Assembly (NCBI GenBank): GCA_002354735.1
Contig: DEMD01000015.1
Coordinates: 23,304 to 87,303 of the forward strand
Direction: 5' to 3'
Origin: Gammaproteobacteria bacterium UBA2679
GTDB lineage: Bacteria; Pseudomonadota; Gammaproteobacteria; Pseudomonadales; Oleiphilaceae
Length of the DNA stretch: 64,000 nucleotides
Shown: positions 24,917 to 33,658 of the stretch, one piece after another
How the letters are laid out: each line of letters begins with the position of its first letter
How positions within the stretch are numbered: position 1 is the stretch's first letter
The notes under the pieces: model-generated
The model's input: only the letters and a program-made list of their open reading frames with translations
The model's database searches: none
What the model was told of the DNA's origin: nothing
Program-made: the position numbers and the translations under genes

Positions 24917-25251
24917 GATGCTTACTTCCCTGACGAGGCTTGTTCAGTAAGCTTAACAAGGTTGAAGTCTACTGCTGTGAGAGCTTCCTACAGCTGTTGA
25001 GGTATGCTGGAGGGCAGCCAGCCAGGATGCGACGACCCACGCGAGCCAATAGGACTTCCTTTAAAATCGGCTGCGATGAGCTCACATAGGATCGCAGCGC
25101 TGAGTTCGAAACAGCTGGTCAGTTGAAGTGCTTCGATAGTACTCTTTCAGTTGACCGCTATTCGATGAAACCGTCAGCGGAGTCCGTGACGAGACCGGCG
25201 CTTCAACAGTGTCTCGTCGTTGTTCGATGACGACATCAGGACACTTGCCCC
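24917..25251. other. 335-base divergent intergenic region
   Basis: Between the divergent START and solute-binding-protein genes. The START side holds the shared palindromic promoter (24949-24992). The rest shows imperfect GTCAGTTGA/TTCAGTTGA repeats near 25115 and 25146. No gene or RNA is supported. Confidence 0.4.
24949..24992 (-). promoter_or_regulatory. palindrome-activated promoter of START gene
   Basis: On the minus strand TGTAGGA-AGC-TCTCACA (24976-24992, imperfect inverted repeat) is followed 15 bases later by CTTGTTAAGCTT (24949-24960). A GTCAGGGAAG ribosome-binding leader and CATCATG come next. Palindrome, spacer length, -10 element and leader all match the promoter at 17732-17775. 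Confidence 0.6.
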
Positions 25252-26169
25252 ATGATCAAGCGCACGATCAAGCCGCCTTTCAAGCTCATAACTACCTGCT
25301 CACTTGCGCTCTTGTCGCTGCTCCTCCCTGCTCAAGCATCGGAGATACCGCAGCCTGAAGCGGCCCCTTCAGGTTCTGTGAGCGACGTCATATTCGCCGA
25401 CTGGATCGAAGCCCTCCCGCCGTTCGCCGCATCGACTGATGCGGCCGACGGCCGACAGGGACTTATCAGAGACATCGGTCATCTGCTTGCTGACGCTCTC
25501 GACAAGAAGGCTGTGTTCAGACCGCTACCCGGGGGCCGTATTCAGGTGGAGTTGATTGCAGGACGCGTCGACTTCAATTGTCTGACGTCTCCTGCGTGGT
25601 GGGCCCAGCCGACCGAAGTGCACTGGACAATGCCACTGTTCAAGGGGGGCGAGGGGCCTATCATGCGTGCAGATATGGCTGATGCGGTCACGACCATCGA
25701 TGACCTGGCCGGGAAGACTGTGAGCCTGTACAGCAAATTCAAGTATCACGGGCCACTCAAGCAGCTTATGGACGAAGAGCGGGTCAAAGTGCTCAGGGTG
25801 AACAGCATCGAAAAGGCGCTTTCACTACTCCGGCTTGGCCGCACAGACGCGCATATTGAGTTCACCAGCGTCTCATTCCATCTTCTTGAAGATCCTGTCT
25901 ACAGGAAAATTTTCAAGGTGGCGCCGCTGCGTACAGATACCTTTGAGTACTCATGTGCTGTTGCCGACCGGTTCATACCGTACCTTGATACGATCAATGC
26001 CTCCATCAGGCGTGCGCAAGAGAATGGGGAAATCGCGAACCTGCTACGCCGCTACAATTTTCCCAACTCGGAACTGTTGCCGGTATCCGCCCTGAATACC
26101 CGCTGGTCGGAGGCCCGGCAGTGGGCGCCGGATGAGATAGCCTGGACTGCCACAAGTGAGGTACCGTGA
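25252..26169 (+). CDS. periplasmic solute-binding-like protein (SBP type 3)
   Basis: A 305-residue exported protein with a signal peptide (about 1-30, ending PAQAS). A type 3 solute-binding fold follows, seen in ADALDKKAVFRPLPGGRIQVELIAGRVDF, DLAGKTVSLYSKFKY and SIEKALSLLRLGRTDAHI. No ABC permease or ATPase gene is adjacent, so it may be an orphan binding protein or sensor rather than part of a transporter. Its stop overlaps the GTG start of the DUF1289 gene. Confidence 0.8.
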   Translation: MIKRTIKPPFKLITTCSLALLSLLLPAQASEIPQPEAAPSGSVSDVIFADWIEALPPFAASTDAADGRQGLIRDIGHLLADALDKKAVFRPLPGGRIQVELIAGRVDFNCLTSPAWWAQPTEVHWTMPLFKGGEGPIMRADMADAVTTIDDLAGKTVSLYSKFKYHGPLKQLMDEERVKVLRVNSIEKALSLLRLGRTDAHIEFTSVSFHLLEDPVYRKIFKVAPLRTDTFEYSCAVADRFIPYLDTINASIRRAQENGEIANLLRRYNFPNSELLPVSALNTRWSEARQWAPDEIAWTATSEVP

Positions 26170-26420
26170 AACCTGTTACCAAGAAACCCTGCATCGATAT
26201 CTGCGAATTCGACAAGCAGGCCGTATGTAAGGCCTGTGGTCGCACGAAGCAGGAAAAGAAAGCTTGGAAACAGTTTTCAGATGACGAGAAGCAGGCGGTC
26301 TGGGATCGAGTGCTGGTGTCTCACGGTTCTGGCAAGGGCAAGGATGCACGAAATTTGCGGGCGCTATACGAGAAAGCCATAGCCAGGAAGGACAAGAAGC
26401 GTAAGAACGAAGACCGGTAA
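26166..26420 (+). CDS. DUF1289 small cysteine-motif protein
   Basis: An 84-residue protein. Four Cys near the N-terminus form the DUF1289 pattern (KPCIDICEFDKQAVCKACGR), probably a small metal site. A tryptophan-containing helix follows (KKAWKQFSDDEKQAVWDRV) and then a lysine-rich tail. It starts at a GTG overlapping the upstream stop by 4 bases, so translation is coupled. The molecular role of the family is unknown. Confidence 0.88.
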   Translation: MKPVTKKPCIDICEFDKQAVCKACGRTKQEKKAWKQFSDDEKQAVWDRVLVSHGSGKGKDARNLRALYEKAIARKDKKRKNEDR

Positions 26421-26437
26421 AGCTGTCTGCTTCGCTG

Positions 26438-27052
26438 TCATTTGGGCCAGGGGTCGGCCCAGGCATCCAGCTTGTTAAGACCGTCTAGCCACTGGACGAC
26501 ATTGGGAAACTGCTCCAGCGGCATATGAGCCTCGCGCCAATAACAGGCCATTGAAGCCAGCGAAAAATCTGCAATAGTCAGTCGATTACAGGCGACGAAC
26601 TCCCGCCCATCCATGTGCGCCTCCAGAATGCTCGCGTATTTTTCGAATTCCCCACGCTTTGCCTCGAGCTTATCGACATTGGGGGCACCCATGCCAAACA
26701 TCGGTTTGATCACATACTCGAAGTAAAAATGCCCAACTACCGGAGACCAATGGCCCTCGTTCCAGCCGAGCCATTTGAGCATTTCGACCTGTTCAGAAGG
26801 ATTGCTGACTGGCCACATATCTGAGCCTGCCTGGACGCATAAATGCGCCATAATGGCGGACGACTCCCAGAGTACAAGCTCGCCGTCAACGAGCGTTGGC
26901 GCCTTGAGATTTGGATTGAGCGAAGCATAGTGAGGCGCCTGTAACGCCCCCTTCGCAACATCGAGCCAAATGTATTCGGCTTCGATGCCGAGATGCTTCG
27001 CCAGTGCCACGACTCGACGTGGCGCCTGGGCCTTGAACCAATAGATCTTCAT
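26438..27052 (-). CDS. glutathione S-transferase family protein
   Basis: A 204-residue cytoplasmic GST. The thioredoxin-like N-terminal domain shows MKIYWFKAQAPRRVVALAKH, NPNLKAPTLVDGELVLWESSAI with the cis-Pro and the glutathione-binding Glu-Ser pair. The all-helical C-terminal domain includes NRLTIADFSLASMACYW with the N-capping-box Asp. It ends close to the convergent DUF1289 gene. The substrate is unknown. Confidence 0.92.
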   Translation of the reverse strand: MKIYWFKAQAPRRVVALAKHLGIEAEYIWLDVAKGALQAPHYASLNPNLKAPTLVDGELVLWESSAIMAHLCVQAGSDMWPVSNPSEQVEMLKWLGWNEGHWSPVVGHFYFEYVIKPMFGMGAPNVDKLEAKRGEFEKYASILEAHMDGREFVACNRLTIADFSLASMACYWREAHMPLEQFPNVVQWLDGLNKLDAWADPWPK

Positions 27053-27139
27053 ACCTGCGCTCCCCTTAAGATAATCATCACCTTCAGGAGCTATTTAATC
27101 ATAGTCGGGCAGGGTGGGGGATACTGTCGTCGGCCGCCT

Positions 27140-28774
27140 TCAGGCCGCGTTGATGTCGAAGCGTCGGGCGCTGGCTCGGGCACGCTCTGCAAGCTGCACA
27201 AGTTGCTTCGCTATTGACTGTGCGGTGTCGGCTTCACGCAAGGTGGACTCCGTCAGGTCTGCGAGCACGGTAATGTTTCGTGAAATATCTACCGAAACAC
27301 TCGTCTGTTCCTCGGCAGCCGTCGCGACCTGTTCTGCCAGCTGATCTACTTCGTTGACCTGCTGGCCAAGGCTGCCCAGACGCTCTCGGGCAGTCGTGAA
27401 GAGAGCCGTACTTTCTGCCGAATTAGTCTGACTTGACCTCATGAACTCGACAGTGCCTTTCGCGCCTGCCTGAACCTTGGCGATGATACTCTCAATTTCC
27501 TGGGTTGAATCCTGAGTCTTCTGCGCCAGTGACCTTACTTCATCAGCGACTACAGCGAATCCACGGCCCTGCTCGCCAGCGCGTGCGGCCTCGATAGCGG
27601 CATTGAGTGCCAACAGGTTCGTTTGCTCGGCGATACCGCGAATGACATTGATGACCTTGCCGACATTCTTGGTGTCCTCAGAAAAACTGTCGACCATGTT
27701 TGAAGTTTGCTGGATCTGGTCGGCCAGCCGCTCCATCGCGGTATTCGCCCTGGCCATTGTGGCACTGGCGTCGCTGGTGTCGGCATTGGCCTGCCTGGTC
27801 ACCCTGGCGGTGCTATGGGCATGTGTGGCTACTTCATGGGCGCTATGAGACATTTCCTGCATGGCGGTCGCCATCTGGTCTGTTCTGTCGCGCGCAGATG
27901 TCGCCTGCTCCGCCAGACGGTTGGCGGTCTCATCAAGTGATCGGGAAGCGGCCTGCATGGCGGTATCGGTTTCCCCCATTTGCTGGCCAACCTCGAAAAG
28001 AAAGGTTTGAAGTGTTCGTGCGGAATCTGCCAGCTGACCTAACTCATCACGCTGTACGATATCGATATTCCCGGTGAGTCGGCCCTGGCTTAACTCGATA
28101 ATCCTGCTGACGAGGTATCTGCTCGGCGTCACGAGCGCGCGATTGACGGTGAAGAGAACCAGCGCAGCACTCATGATGATTATGGCGATGAGGACCATAC
28201 CTGAAGTCCACAGATCTGATTGAGTATTTGTGATGATCGAGCCGGCCTGTTGCCGCGCGCGCTCCGTCAGAAGGGTGTTGGCCTGGTCGAGGTGTTCAGC
28301 AGGCGCCCGATCAATTCCTTTGACAGCGAGATCACCAGCTGCAGAGTCGTAGCCGCTACTGACGAAGGCCTCGTAGCCTTTTCTGTAGGCTTTACCCATC
28401 ACGTCATGCGCTTCCAGGAAAGCGATTGCGCTTTCCCGCGCAGGAGAGGGTGGCAGTGTATCCGCAAGTGACTGCGCGCCTTTCCTCACTTCTGCCTCTT
28501 TGGCCTGAAACTGACTCCAGTACTTTTCTCTGGCCGCGTCCTCTCGACCTCTCAGTAGAACGTTCTTCCACTCCTGCACCTGGGTCTTGAAATCCGCCAG
28601 AGCAATCTGCGCCTGACGAGCCTGCTCGATATCATTTTCGATCAACGTTTCGATCTCTCCCATTGCGTGATTGGCAGTCGAAACATTGTAAAAAGCAGCC
28701 GCAAGACTGATGGCTGTCGATGCGGCAACAATTGCGAGCAATTTATTCATCAAACTACGGCTGAGCCAGTGCAT
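27140..28774 (-). CDS. methyl-accepting chemotaxis protein
   Basis: A 544-residue chemoreceptor. The start is taken at 28774 ([13 protein letters not shown]); the open frame extends ~98 codons upstream but crosses the divergent gene and lacks a start signal. There is a first membrane helix at about 9-30 and a ~170-residue periplasmic helical domain ([20 protein letters not shown]). A second helix at about 190-210 is followed by HAMP and the signalling domain with tip [20 protein letters not shown]. No C-terminal tether pentapeptide. It is divergent from a small membrane-protein gene. The ligand is unknown. Confidence 0.9.
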   Translation of the reverse strand: MHWLSRSLMNKLLAIVAASTAISLAAAFYNVSTANHAMGEIETLIENDIEQARQAQIALADFKTQVQEWKNVLLRGREDAAREKYWSQFQAKEAEVRKGAQSLADTLPPSPARESAIAFLEAHDVMGKAYRKGYEAFVSSGYDSAAGDLAVKGIDRAPAEHLDQANTLLTERARQQAGSIITNTQSDLWTSGMVLIAIIIMSAALVLFTVNRALVTPSRYLVSRIIELSQGRLTGNIDIVQRDELGQLADSARTLQTFLFEVGQQMGETDTAMQAASRSLDETANRLAEQATSARDRTDQMATAMQEMSHSAHEVATHAHSTARVTRQANADTSDASATMARANTAMERLADQIQQTSNMVDSFSEDTKNVGKVINVIRGIAEQTNLLALNAAIEAARAGEQGRGFAVVADEVRSLAQKTQDSTQEIESIIAKVQAGAKGTVEFMRSSQTNSAESTALFTTARERLGSLGQQVNEVDQLAEQVATAAEEQTSVSVDISRNITVLADLTESTLREADTAQSIAKQLVQLAERARASARRFDINAA

Positions 28775-28800
28775 ATCTGTGTCCGGGGGGATAAAAAATG

Positions 28801-28816
28801 TTCTATAAATATAGAA
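28801..28816. promoter_or_regulatory. TTCTATA palindrome in divergent promoter
   Basis: TTCTATA-AA-TATAGAA is a perfect inverted repeat with a 2-nt centre, 27-42 bases upstream of the chemoreceptor start. A related TTCTATAGAG lies at about 28863, close to the divergent gene's ATG. The two could be operator copies or -10 elements. Confidence 0.35.
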
Positions 28817-28883
28817 GCATTTCATCATTCTGCTGTGGTTAATTTGTAACCAGCTCCGACTTGTTCTATAGAGGCGAGACGAT

Positions 28884-29189
28884 ATGGCTACGCTCACCAT
28901 CCTTGCCAGTTTCCTGCTGATGCTTGCACTGGTGTTGCTGTGGCTCGTCTGGCTTGAACATAGGCGAGCTAGAAAGGCTCTGGAATTAGCCAGCATCGAG
29001 CGCGAGTACGGACTCCGTCCGCGCGCTTCCCGCCGATGGACAATCGAGGAACTTATCAAGGGAGCCAAGGGTCAGCGAGGCGAGCCCATTTTCGTGGTGC
29101 CGGTAGCTGAGTTCCGCAGAGTCAATATCGATGTGGCCGGCTCCATGCAGCGGGTGCTCATCTTCCAGGCTGTTCGACGAGAAGGGTGA
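28884..29189 (+). CDS. small single-pass membrane protein
   Basis: A 101-residue protein with one N-terminal transmembrane helix (residues 3-25, [20 protein letters not shown]) and a basic cytoplasmic region ([17 protein letters not shown]). A GAGGCGAG site lies before the ATG. It has no recognised family. The tail contains [29 protein letters not shown]. It is divergent from the chemoreceptor. Confidence 0.6.
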   Translation: MATLTILASFLLMLALVLLWLVWLEHRRARKALELASIEREYGLRPRASRRWTIEELIKGAKGQRGEPIFVVPVAEFRRVNIDVAGSMQRVLIFQAVRREG

Positions 29190-29321
29190 ACCGGTGCCGC
29201 CGCGTGCACACACTGGATTCCAGCCTTCACCCTTCGCAAATGTCATCAAGGCCCAGCAGAAAATCACAGATGCTGCGCGGTCTTCGAAAGATTGATATCT
29301 TCGTCGTATTCAGGAGGTATC

Positions 29322-29897
29322 ATGCGGATAATTATTCTCTCAGCCTTGGTCGTGTTGAGCTCGGCCTGCGCGACCCATCAGGACTCTTCATCTGGCACGA
29401 GCGTTGCCAAAAGCCCGGGTGGCAACGCGTTGGTCGGCGAGAACCTGCTCCAGCCAATGCCGATGCCTGGTGGACCATGGATCAGCTATTCAAGAGAGCA
29501 GGGCGGGGTGTCCCAGCAGATGTGGACCGCCAGCGAAGGCGCCGATGTTTTCAGAAGCAGCATCTATCTTGGCGCGTCAGAGACCAGTGTAGAGCTGGCA
29601 AAAGCCACTGATGACCAGGCTGGCGCCCAGAAGTGCGAAAGCTTCGGGTCGTCCAATGCCTCACCGAGGCTGGAAAACGGCTATAGAACTATTCTCTGGA
29701 TATCGTCCTGCCAGCTGAGTGACGGCAGCGAGCGTCATTTGCTCAACAAAGTGATATCAGGCAAGGAAGCGTTGTACCACTTTGCCCGTAGCTGGACGGA
29801 ACGACCGTCACCTGAACAGCTCAAGACCTGGAAGAATTACATGGCTACCGTGAAGCTGTGTGATACGGCGATCGAGGGCGAGAAAGCCTGTGACTGA
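29322..29897 (+). CDS. putative lipoprotein
   Basis: A 191-residue predicted lipoprotein. The ATG at 29322 has a perfect AGGAGGT site. The signal ends at the lipobox LSSAC with the lipidated Cys at about residue 16. The mature protein is Gly/Pro-rich at first, then a compact domain with QDSSSGT, MPMPGGPWISYSREQGG and an ERPSPEQLKTWKNYMATVKLC tail; several Cys may pair. No family recognised. KptA follows 20 bases later and may be cotranscribed. Confidence 0.7.
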   Translation: MRIIILSALVVLSSACATHQDSSSGTSVAKSPGGNALVGENLLQPMPMPGGPWISYSREQGGVSQQMWTASEGADVFRSSIYLGASETSVELAKATDDQAGAQKCESFGSSNASPRLENGYRTILWISSCQLSDGSERHLLNKVISGKEALYHFARSWTERPSPEQLKTWKNYMATVKLCDTAIEGEKACD

Positions 29898-29917
29898 AAC
29901 CGTATTGGACGCGTAAC

Positions 29918-30472
29918 TTGATCAGTGAAAAGGAGTTCGTCAGGTTCAGTAAGTTCCTCAGCCTGGTACTTCGGCATCGCCCGGAACTCATTGGTCTCCG
30001 GCTCGATGCGCAGGGTTGGGCCGATGTGGACGAACTTATCGAGAAGGCTGCCACTGCCGGGCGAGTCACAGTATTGGATCGAGCTACGCTTCTAGCCATT
30101 GTGTCTGGCAGTGACAAGCAGCGGTTTGCGCTCTCATCCGACGGTCTGCGAATCAGAGCCAGTCAGGGCCACTCGGTATCGGTCGATCTTCAACTGTCTC
30201 CCAAGGCACCGCCCGCCCAGCTTTATCACGGCACCGCCTCGCGCTATCTGAAAGCCATTTTTCAGACAGGACTGAAACCGCAGCGCCGGCAGTACGTGCA
30301 TCTTTCGGCTGATCCCGAGACCGCGACAGCAGTCGGCACCCGCCACGGCTTTCCCGCAGTACTCATCGTCGATGCGAGCCGCATGGCGCAAGATGGCTTC
30401 ACTTTCTATCAGGCTGACAATGGTGTATGGCTCACTGAGCAGGTGCCGGTTCGTTATCTATCCAGACACTGA
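29918..30472 (+). CDS. kptA: RNA 2'-phosphotransferase (KptA/Tpt1)
   Basis: A 184-residue Tpt1/KptA enzyme, which transfers an internal RNA 2'-phosphate to NAD+, giving ADP-ribose 1'',2''-cyclic phosphate. Both lobes are visible. The N-terminal winged helix has SKFLSLVLRHRPELIGLRLD, with the catalytic Arg-His. The ADP-ribosyl-transferase lobe has LYHGTASRYLKAIFQTGLKPQ and RQYVHLSADPETATAVG. The start is a TTG. Bacteria lack the eukaryotic splicing substrate, so its RNA target is unknown. Confidence 0.93.
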   Translation: MISEKEFVRFSKFLSLVLRHRPELIGLRLDAQGWADVDELIEKAATAGRVTVLDRATLLAIVSGSDKQRFALSSDGLRIRASQGHSVSVDLQLSPKAPPAQLYHGTASRYLKAIFQTGLKPQRRQYVHLSADPETATAVGTRHGFPAVLIVDASRMAQDGFTFYQADNGVWLTEQVPVRYLSRH

Positions 30473-30499
30473 AATTCAGTCGTGCTCGCCGACCATCAT

Positions 30500-31699
30500 T
30501 TATCGAGGGTTAGCGCTTGAATGCTTCAGTAACTCATGAACGCGCGCGTTATTGATCGCCGTGGAAAGTGAGGCCACGTAGCGTCTGATCCGGGCAAGAT
30601 CCGTCTCGTCCAGATCAAAGAATCGTTCGGCGCGAAAGAAGCTGATGACCCCGATGGTATCGTTCTGGATAATCAGCGGAAGGGCCAGGTAGGCAGAGAA
30701 TGGCTTTATGTTGTACATGCGCCAATCTGTCTCCGTGAAAGGGTCATTCGGAGAAATTCGTGGGAAGTAGAAGGTGTCGCCTGTAGCGAATGTATAGGAG
30801 GACGCACTGTCATCCCTTCGTGTGGTGATCTCCAGACTGCACCACTGCTCCAGGAGCTCATTGGTGATGACGTCGCCGTAGACCTTGTGAATATTCAGGA
30901 GGTTTCTCTCGTTGTCGACAAGCTGGATACCTACTGCATCGAATTCGAAGATATCCTTCAGCCCCTGCGAGATAGCGGCAAATACTGCGTCCAGGTCCAG
31001 GGTGGACGCAGTGGTCAAGATAACCTGATTCAGGTGAGCTATCTCCCGCTCTCTTGCTCGACTTTGCTCAAGCGCATAACGGGTCTTTCTGACCAGATAG
31101 GCATTGTTGATCGTCGTTGCGATAGCAGAGACGTAGCGTCCGATGCGGTAGACATCCTGTCGACGGAGCGCGAAGGGCTCCAGCGTATTTACAAAGTTTA
31201 TGATGCCGATGACCTTTTCCTGAACCTCCAGCGGGAAGATCGCGATACCCTTGTGGGGATTCCATTCGAACATTTGAAGATCGCGTTCTGAATACTGGGC
31301 CAGTAGCTCTGGGCTGATTCTGTTGACGATCTTGGGCTCACTATCAAGGAAGCTTTTCACGAAGTAGACGTCTTCCCAGTCGATCGACAGGGGATAGGCC
31401 TCGAAAATCTCCCTCAGCTTGTCGGTAACGCCTTCACCATACCAGTGTGTGACCTCCAGCGAGCCTGTTTCAGCGTTGTATAGGAAAATCGATATCTGAT
31501 CGAAGCTGAAGACGCGTCGAAGCGCGTCCATTACTTTTTCGACGACTTCGTCAAGGTTGAGTGTAGTGTTGATGGCAAGCAGGAGGGCATTGATGTCTAC
31601 CAGTTCCTGGCGCTGAGCATCACTGTCGAGTGACAACTGATAGCGAAGTTCGTGAAGCTCTCGAATCAGTTGGTCTTTAGTCTTCTGAGCATCATTCAT
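30500..31699 (-). CDS. double GAF-domain protein
   Basis: A 399-residue cytoplasmic protein. The ATG at 31699 is chosen because the protein proper begins with a coiled coil (KTKDQLIRELHELRYQLSLD) and the upstream extension is unlike coding sequence. Two GAF domains follow, at about 35-190 and 225-385, each opening with a similar motif (LLLAINTTLNLDEVVEKVMD; VILTTASTLDLDAVFAAISQ). There is no attached kinase, GGDEF, EAL or HTH domain, so it must signal by binding a partner. The ligand is unknown. Confidence 0.85.
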   Translation of the reverse strand: MNDAQKTKDQLIRELHELRYQLSLDSDAQRQELVDINALLLAINTTLNLDEVVEKVMDALRRVFSFDQISIFLYNAETGSLEVTHWYGEGVTDKLREIFEAYPLSIDWEDVYFVKSFLDSEPKIVNRISPELLAQYSERDLQMFEWNPHKGIAIFPLEVQEKVIGIINFVNTLEPFALRRQDVYRIGRYVSAIATTINNAYLVRKTRYALEQSRAREREIAHLNQVILTTASTLDLDAVFAAISQGLKDIFEFDAVGIQLVDNERNLLNIHKVYGDVITNELLEQWCSLEITTRRDDSASSYTFATGDTFYFPRISPNDPFTETDWRMYNIKPFSAYLALPLIIQNDTIGVISFFRAERFFDLDETDLARIRRYVASLSTAINNARVHELLKHSSANPR

Positions 31700-31957
31700 G
31701 GATGACGAAAGGTCCTCTGCTTGGGGCCAGGCGGCGGTCAGGTCGTCAGTGTAGCCTATCCTGCAGACGGCCAAGCTGCCGAGACTGTGACTTTTGTCAC
31801 CTGAAAGAAGTGCGCTCCGTCGCAACTAGACCTTTTCTGTCAGAAGGTTAATGTTTTGTAGTGTCATGTATTGCAAACTTCTGTGATGAATCGAATCAAT
31901 CCCGGCTTGCCGCGTACGGCCGGACCGCCGCGCTGGAAGCTGTGTTAGGTCATTGAA

Positions 31958-32767
31958 ATGTCCCAGGCCCTCCGAAAGGCGATCATCTACACATCCCCAG
32001 CTCGCTCACTCTATGTGGGTCGGGTTGAATCGATATTCCGGCGCACGAATGTCGTTTCCACGCTGCTCGTGTCGCTCGATGATGAGCTGCAGCTGGTCGA
32101 CGGTAGCAGCAGACAGATTCATTCGGGCACGAGTTTTCTGATTCCTGCTGGCATGGATGTCACCATCAATACCCAGGGTGCGCGGGTGGCGATGAGCTTC
32201 CTCGACGATATGGACGCTGACTTGGGGCGCCTGATACCTCGTATGAAGAGCGAAGTAGCCTTTGGCTCCAATCGTCTCTTCACAGGTATTGAGCATGAGC
32301 AGTCGATCATTCGTGATGCCGAGTATCTTTCGAGAGAGCGACCGGCCACCGAAGATGCGTTCGATCAGTTCCAGGATTGGATCGGTCAGTGTGGCGCAAG
32401 CACGCCATGTGATGAGCGTATTGTCAGAACCGCCGAACTCATTCGGGAAAATTATGCCGATAACATATCCGTGACCGAGTTGGCGCGTCAGGTGAACCTG
32501 TCGGTGCCACGATTGATCCAGCTATTCAAGAGCGTAACCGGCACGCCGATTCGACGCTACCGGTTGTGGTGGAGGGTGCTCGCCACAGCAGAAAATCTTA
32601 CGGCTGGCCATTCGCTCACAGACGCCGCGATCGCTGCAGGATTTTGTGATTATTCGCAGTTTTCCAGAGTCTATCGCGAGCTGACCGGCGGCAGTCCGTC
32701 CGCTGCCAAGAACAATACCGAAATAAGAGTGCTCAAACGGAACGGTATCCAGGCCGCGATGCTCTAG
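31958..32767 (+). CDS. AraC family transcriptional regulator
   Basis: A 269-residue regulator. The N-terminal ~130 residues are a cupin-like sensing domain (SLDDELQLVDGSSRQIHSGT, FLIPAGMDVTIN). The C-terminal pair of HTH motifs is complete: NISVTELARQVNLSVPRLIQ and LTDAAIAAGFCDYSQFSRVY, with the family-typical F-x-G-x-x-P-like end weakly kept. It lies 40 bases before a solute-binding-protein gene on the same strand and may control it. The effector is unknown. Confidence 0.92.
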   Translation: MSQALRKAIIYTSPARSLYVGRVESIFRRTNVVSTLLVSLDDELQLVDGSSRQIHSGTSFLIPAGMDVTINTQGARVAMSFLDDMDADLGRLIPRMKSEVAFGSNRLFTGIEHEQSIIRDAEYLSRERPATEDAFDQFQDWIGQCGASTPCDERIVRTAELIRENYADNISVTELARQVNLSVPRLIQLFKSVTGTPIRRYRLWWRVLATAENLTAGHSLTDAAIAAGFCDYSQFSRVYRELTGGSPSAAKNNTEIRVLKRNGIQAAML

Positions 32768-32807
32768 ACTGGATACCTTAATAAACAGAGAGGGGCGATC
32801 TAACGCT

Positions 32808-33605
32808 ATGCCGCAAGTCTACGATAGTCTGCTGAGTATGGCTCGCGGGTCCCTCATTCACCTTGTCGGCATATTCGGGTGTCTGACGTTTCCCACGTCC
32901 ACACAGGCTGTCAGACTGATCACTGGCGATGAATATGCGCCGTGGGTTGATACGGCGCTCCCTGGCGGAGGCATCGCCACGGAAATGGTGCGTGAAGTAT
33001 TTGAACTCATCGGTAGCGAGACCATTTCGATCGAGAGTAAACCTTGGGCCCGCGCCTTGTACGAGACCCAGCAGGGTCAGCATGACGCGACCTTTCCCTA
33101 TGTGCCTACGCTGGAACGCAAGCAGAACTTTCTCTACAGCGCACCCCTTTTCTCAGTACGCAACGCACTGTTTTCTGGTGCCAAGGCACCTGCCTTTCGT
33201 GATGTGGTCAGCCTGAAAGGCAAGACGCTCTGCAGGCCGCAAGGCTATTCGATCGACCTGGTAGAGACGATGCTGAAGCAGGTGTCATTCGAGGTGGTAC
33301 GGCCAGTCGGCATTGGTAATTGCTTCCGCATGCTGGTTCGAGATCGGGTAGATGTGGTCATGACGAGCGAATCGGTGGGCCTGCTCGAGATAAGATCGTC
33401 ACCTGAACTGGCGGCGGCATCTATCAAGTTGGACATTGTCCCTGAGATAGCGGATGAGTTGACACTGCATCTCCTCGCACCAAAATCCGACTCTGACAGC
33501 GCAGCCTTGATTGAGAAGTTCAATGAGGGGCTGACACGCTACGAGGCCAGTGGGCTGCGGCAGAAACTTTTCGACCGTCGCCTGTCCGAGCTGCCAGTTC
33601 GTTGA
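32808..33605 (+). CDS. solute-binding-like protein (SBP type 3)
   Basis: A 265-residue exported protein with a signal peptide (about 1-33, ending PTSTQA). The type 3 solute-binding fold appears as LITGDEYAPWVDTALPGGGI, VFELIGSETISIESKPWARA, TFPYVPTLERKQNFLYSAPL and SLKGKTLCRPQGYSID. No permease or ATPase gene is adjacent. It follows the AraC regulator closely. As with 25252-26169, it may be a free-standing binding protein or sensor. Confidence 0.82.
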   Translation: MPQVYDSLLSMARGSLIHLVGIFGCLTFPTSTQAVRLITGDEYAPWVDTALPGGGIATEMVREVFELIGSETISIESKPWARALYETQQGQHDATFPYVPTLERKQNFLYSAPLFSVRNALFSGAKAPAFRDVVSLKGKTLCRPQGYSIDLVETMLKQVSFEVVRPVGIGNCFRMLVRDRVDVVMTSESVGLLEIRSSPELAAASIKLDIVPEIADELTLHLLAPKSDSDSAALIEKFNEGLTRYEASGLRQKLFDRRLSELPVR

Positions 33606-33611
33606 TGAGAT

Positions 33612-33645
33612 GCGGCGGGCAGTGTCTAGCCAGCATGCCCCCCGC
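33612..33645. terminator. hairpin between convergent genes
   Basis: GCGGCGGGCA (33612-33621) and TGCCCCCCGC (33636-33645) form a 10-bp stem with one mismatch and a 14-nt loop. It sits between the stop codons of the solute-binding protein and the lectin-peroxidase gene. No T tract. Confidence 0.5.
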
Positions 33646-33658
33646 CTCCGCTAGCGCG

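Noticed and set aside
28775..29068. N-terminal extension of the second chemoreceptor
   Set aside because: It overlaps the divergent membrane-protein gene, and its sequence is unlike any chemoreceptor N-terminus.
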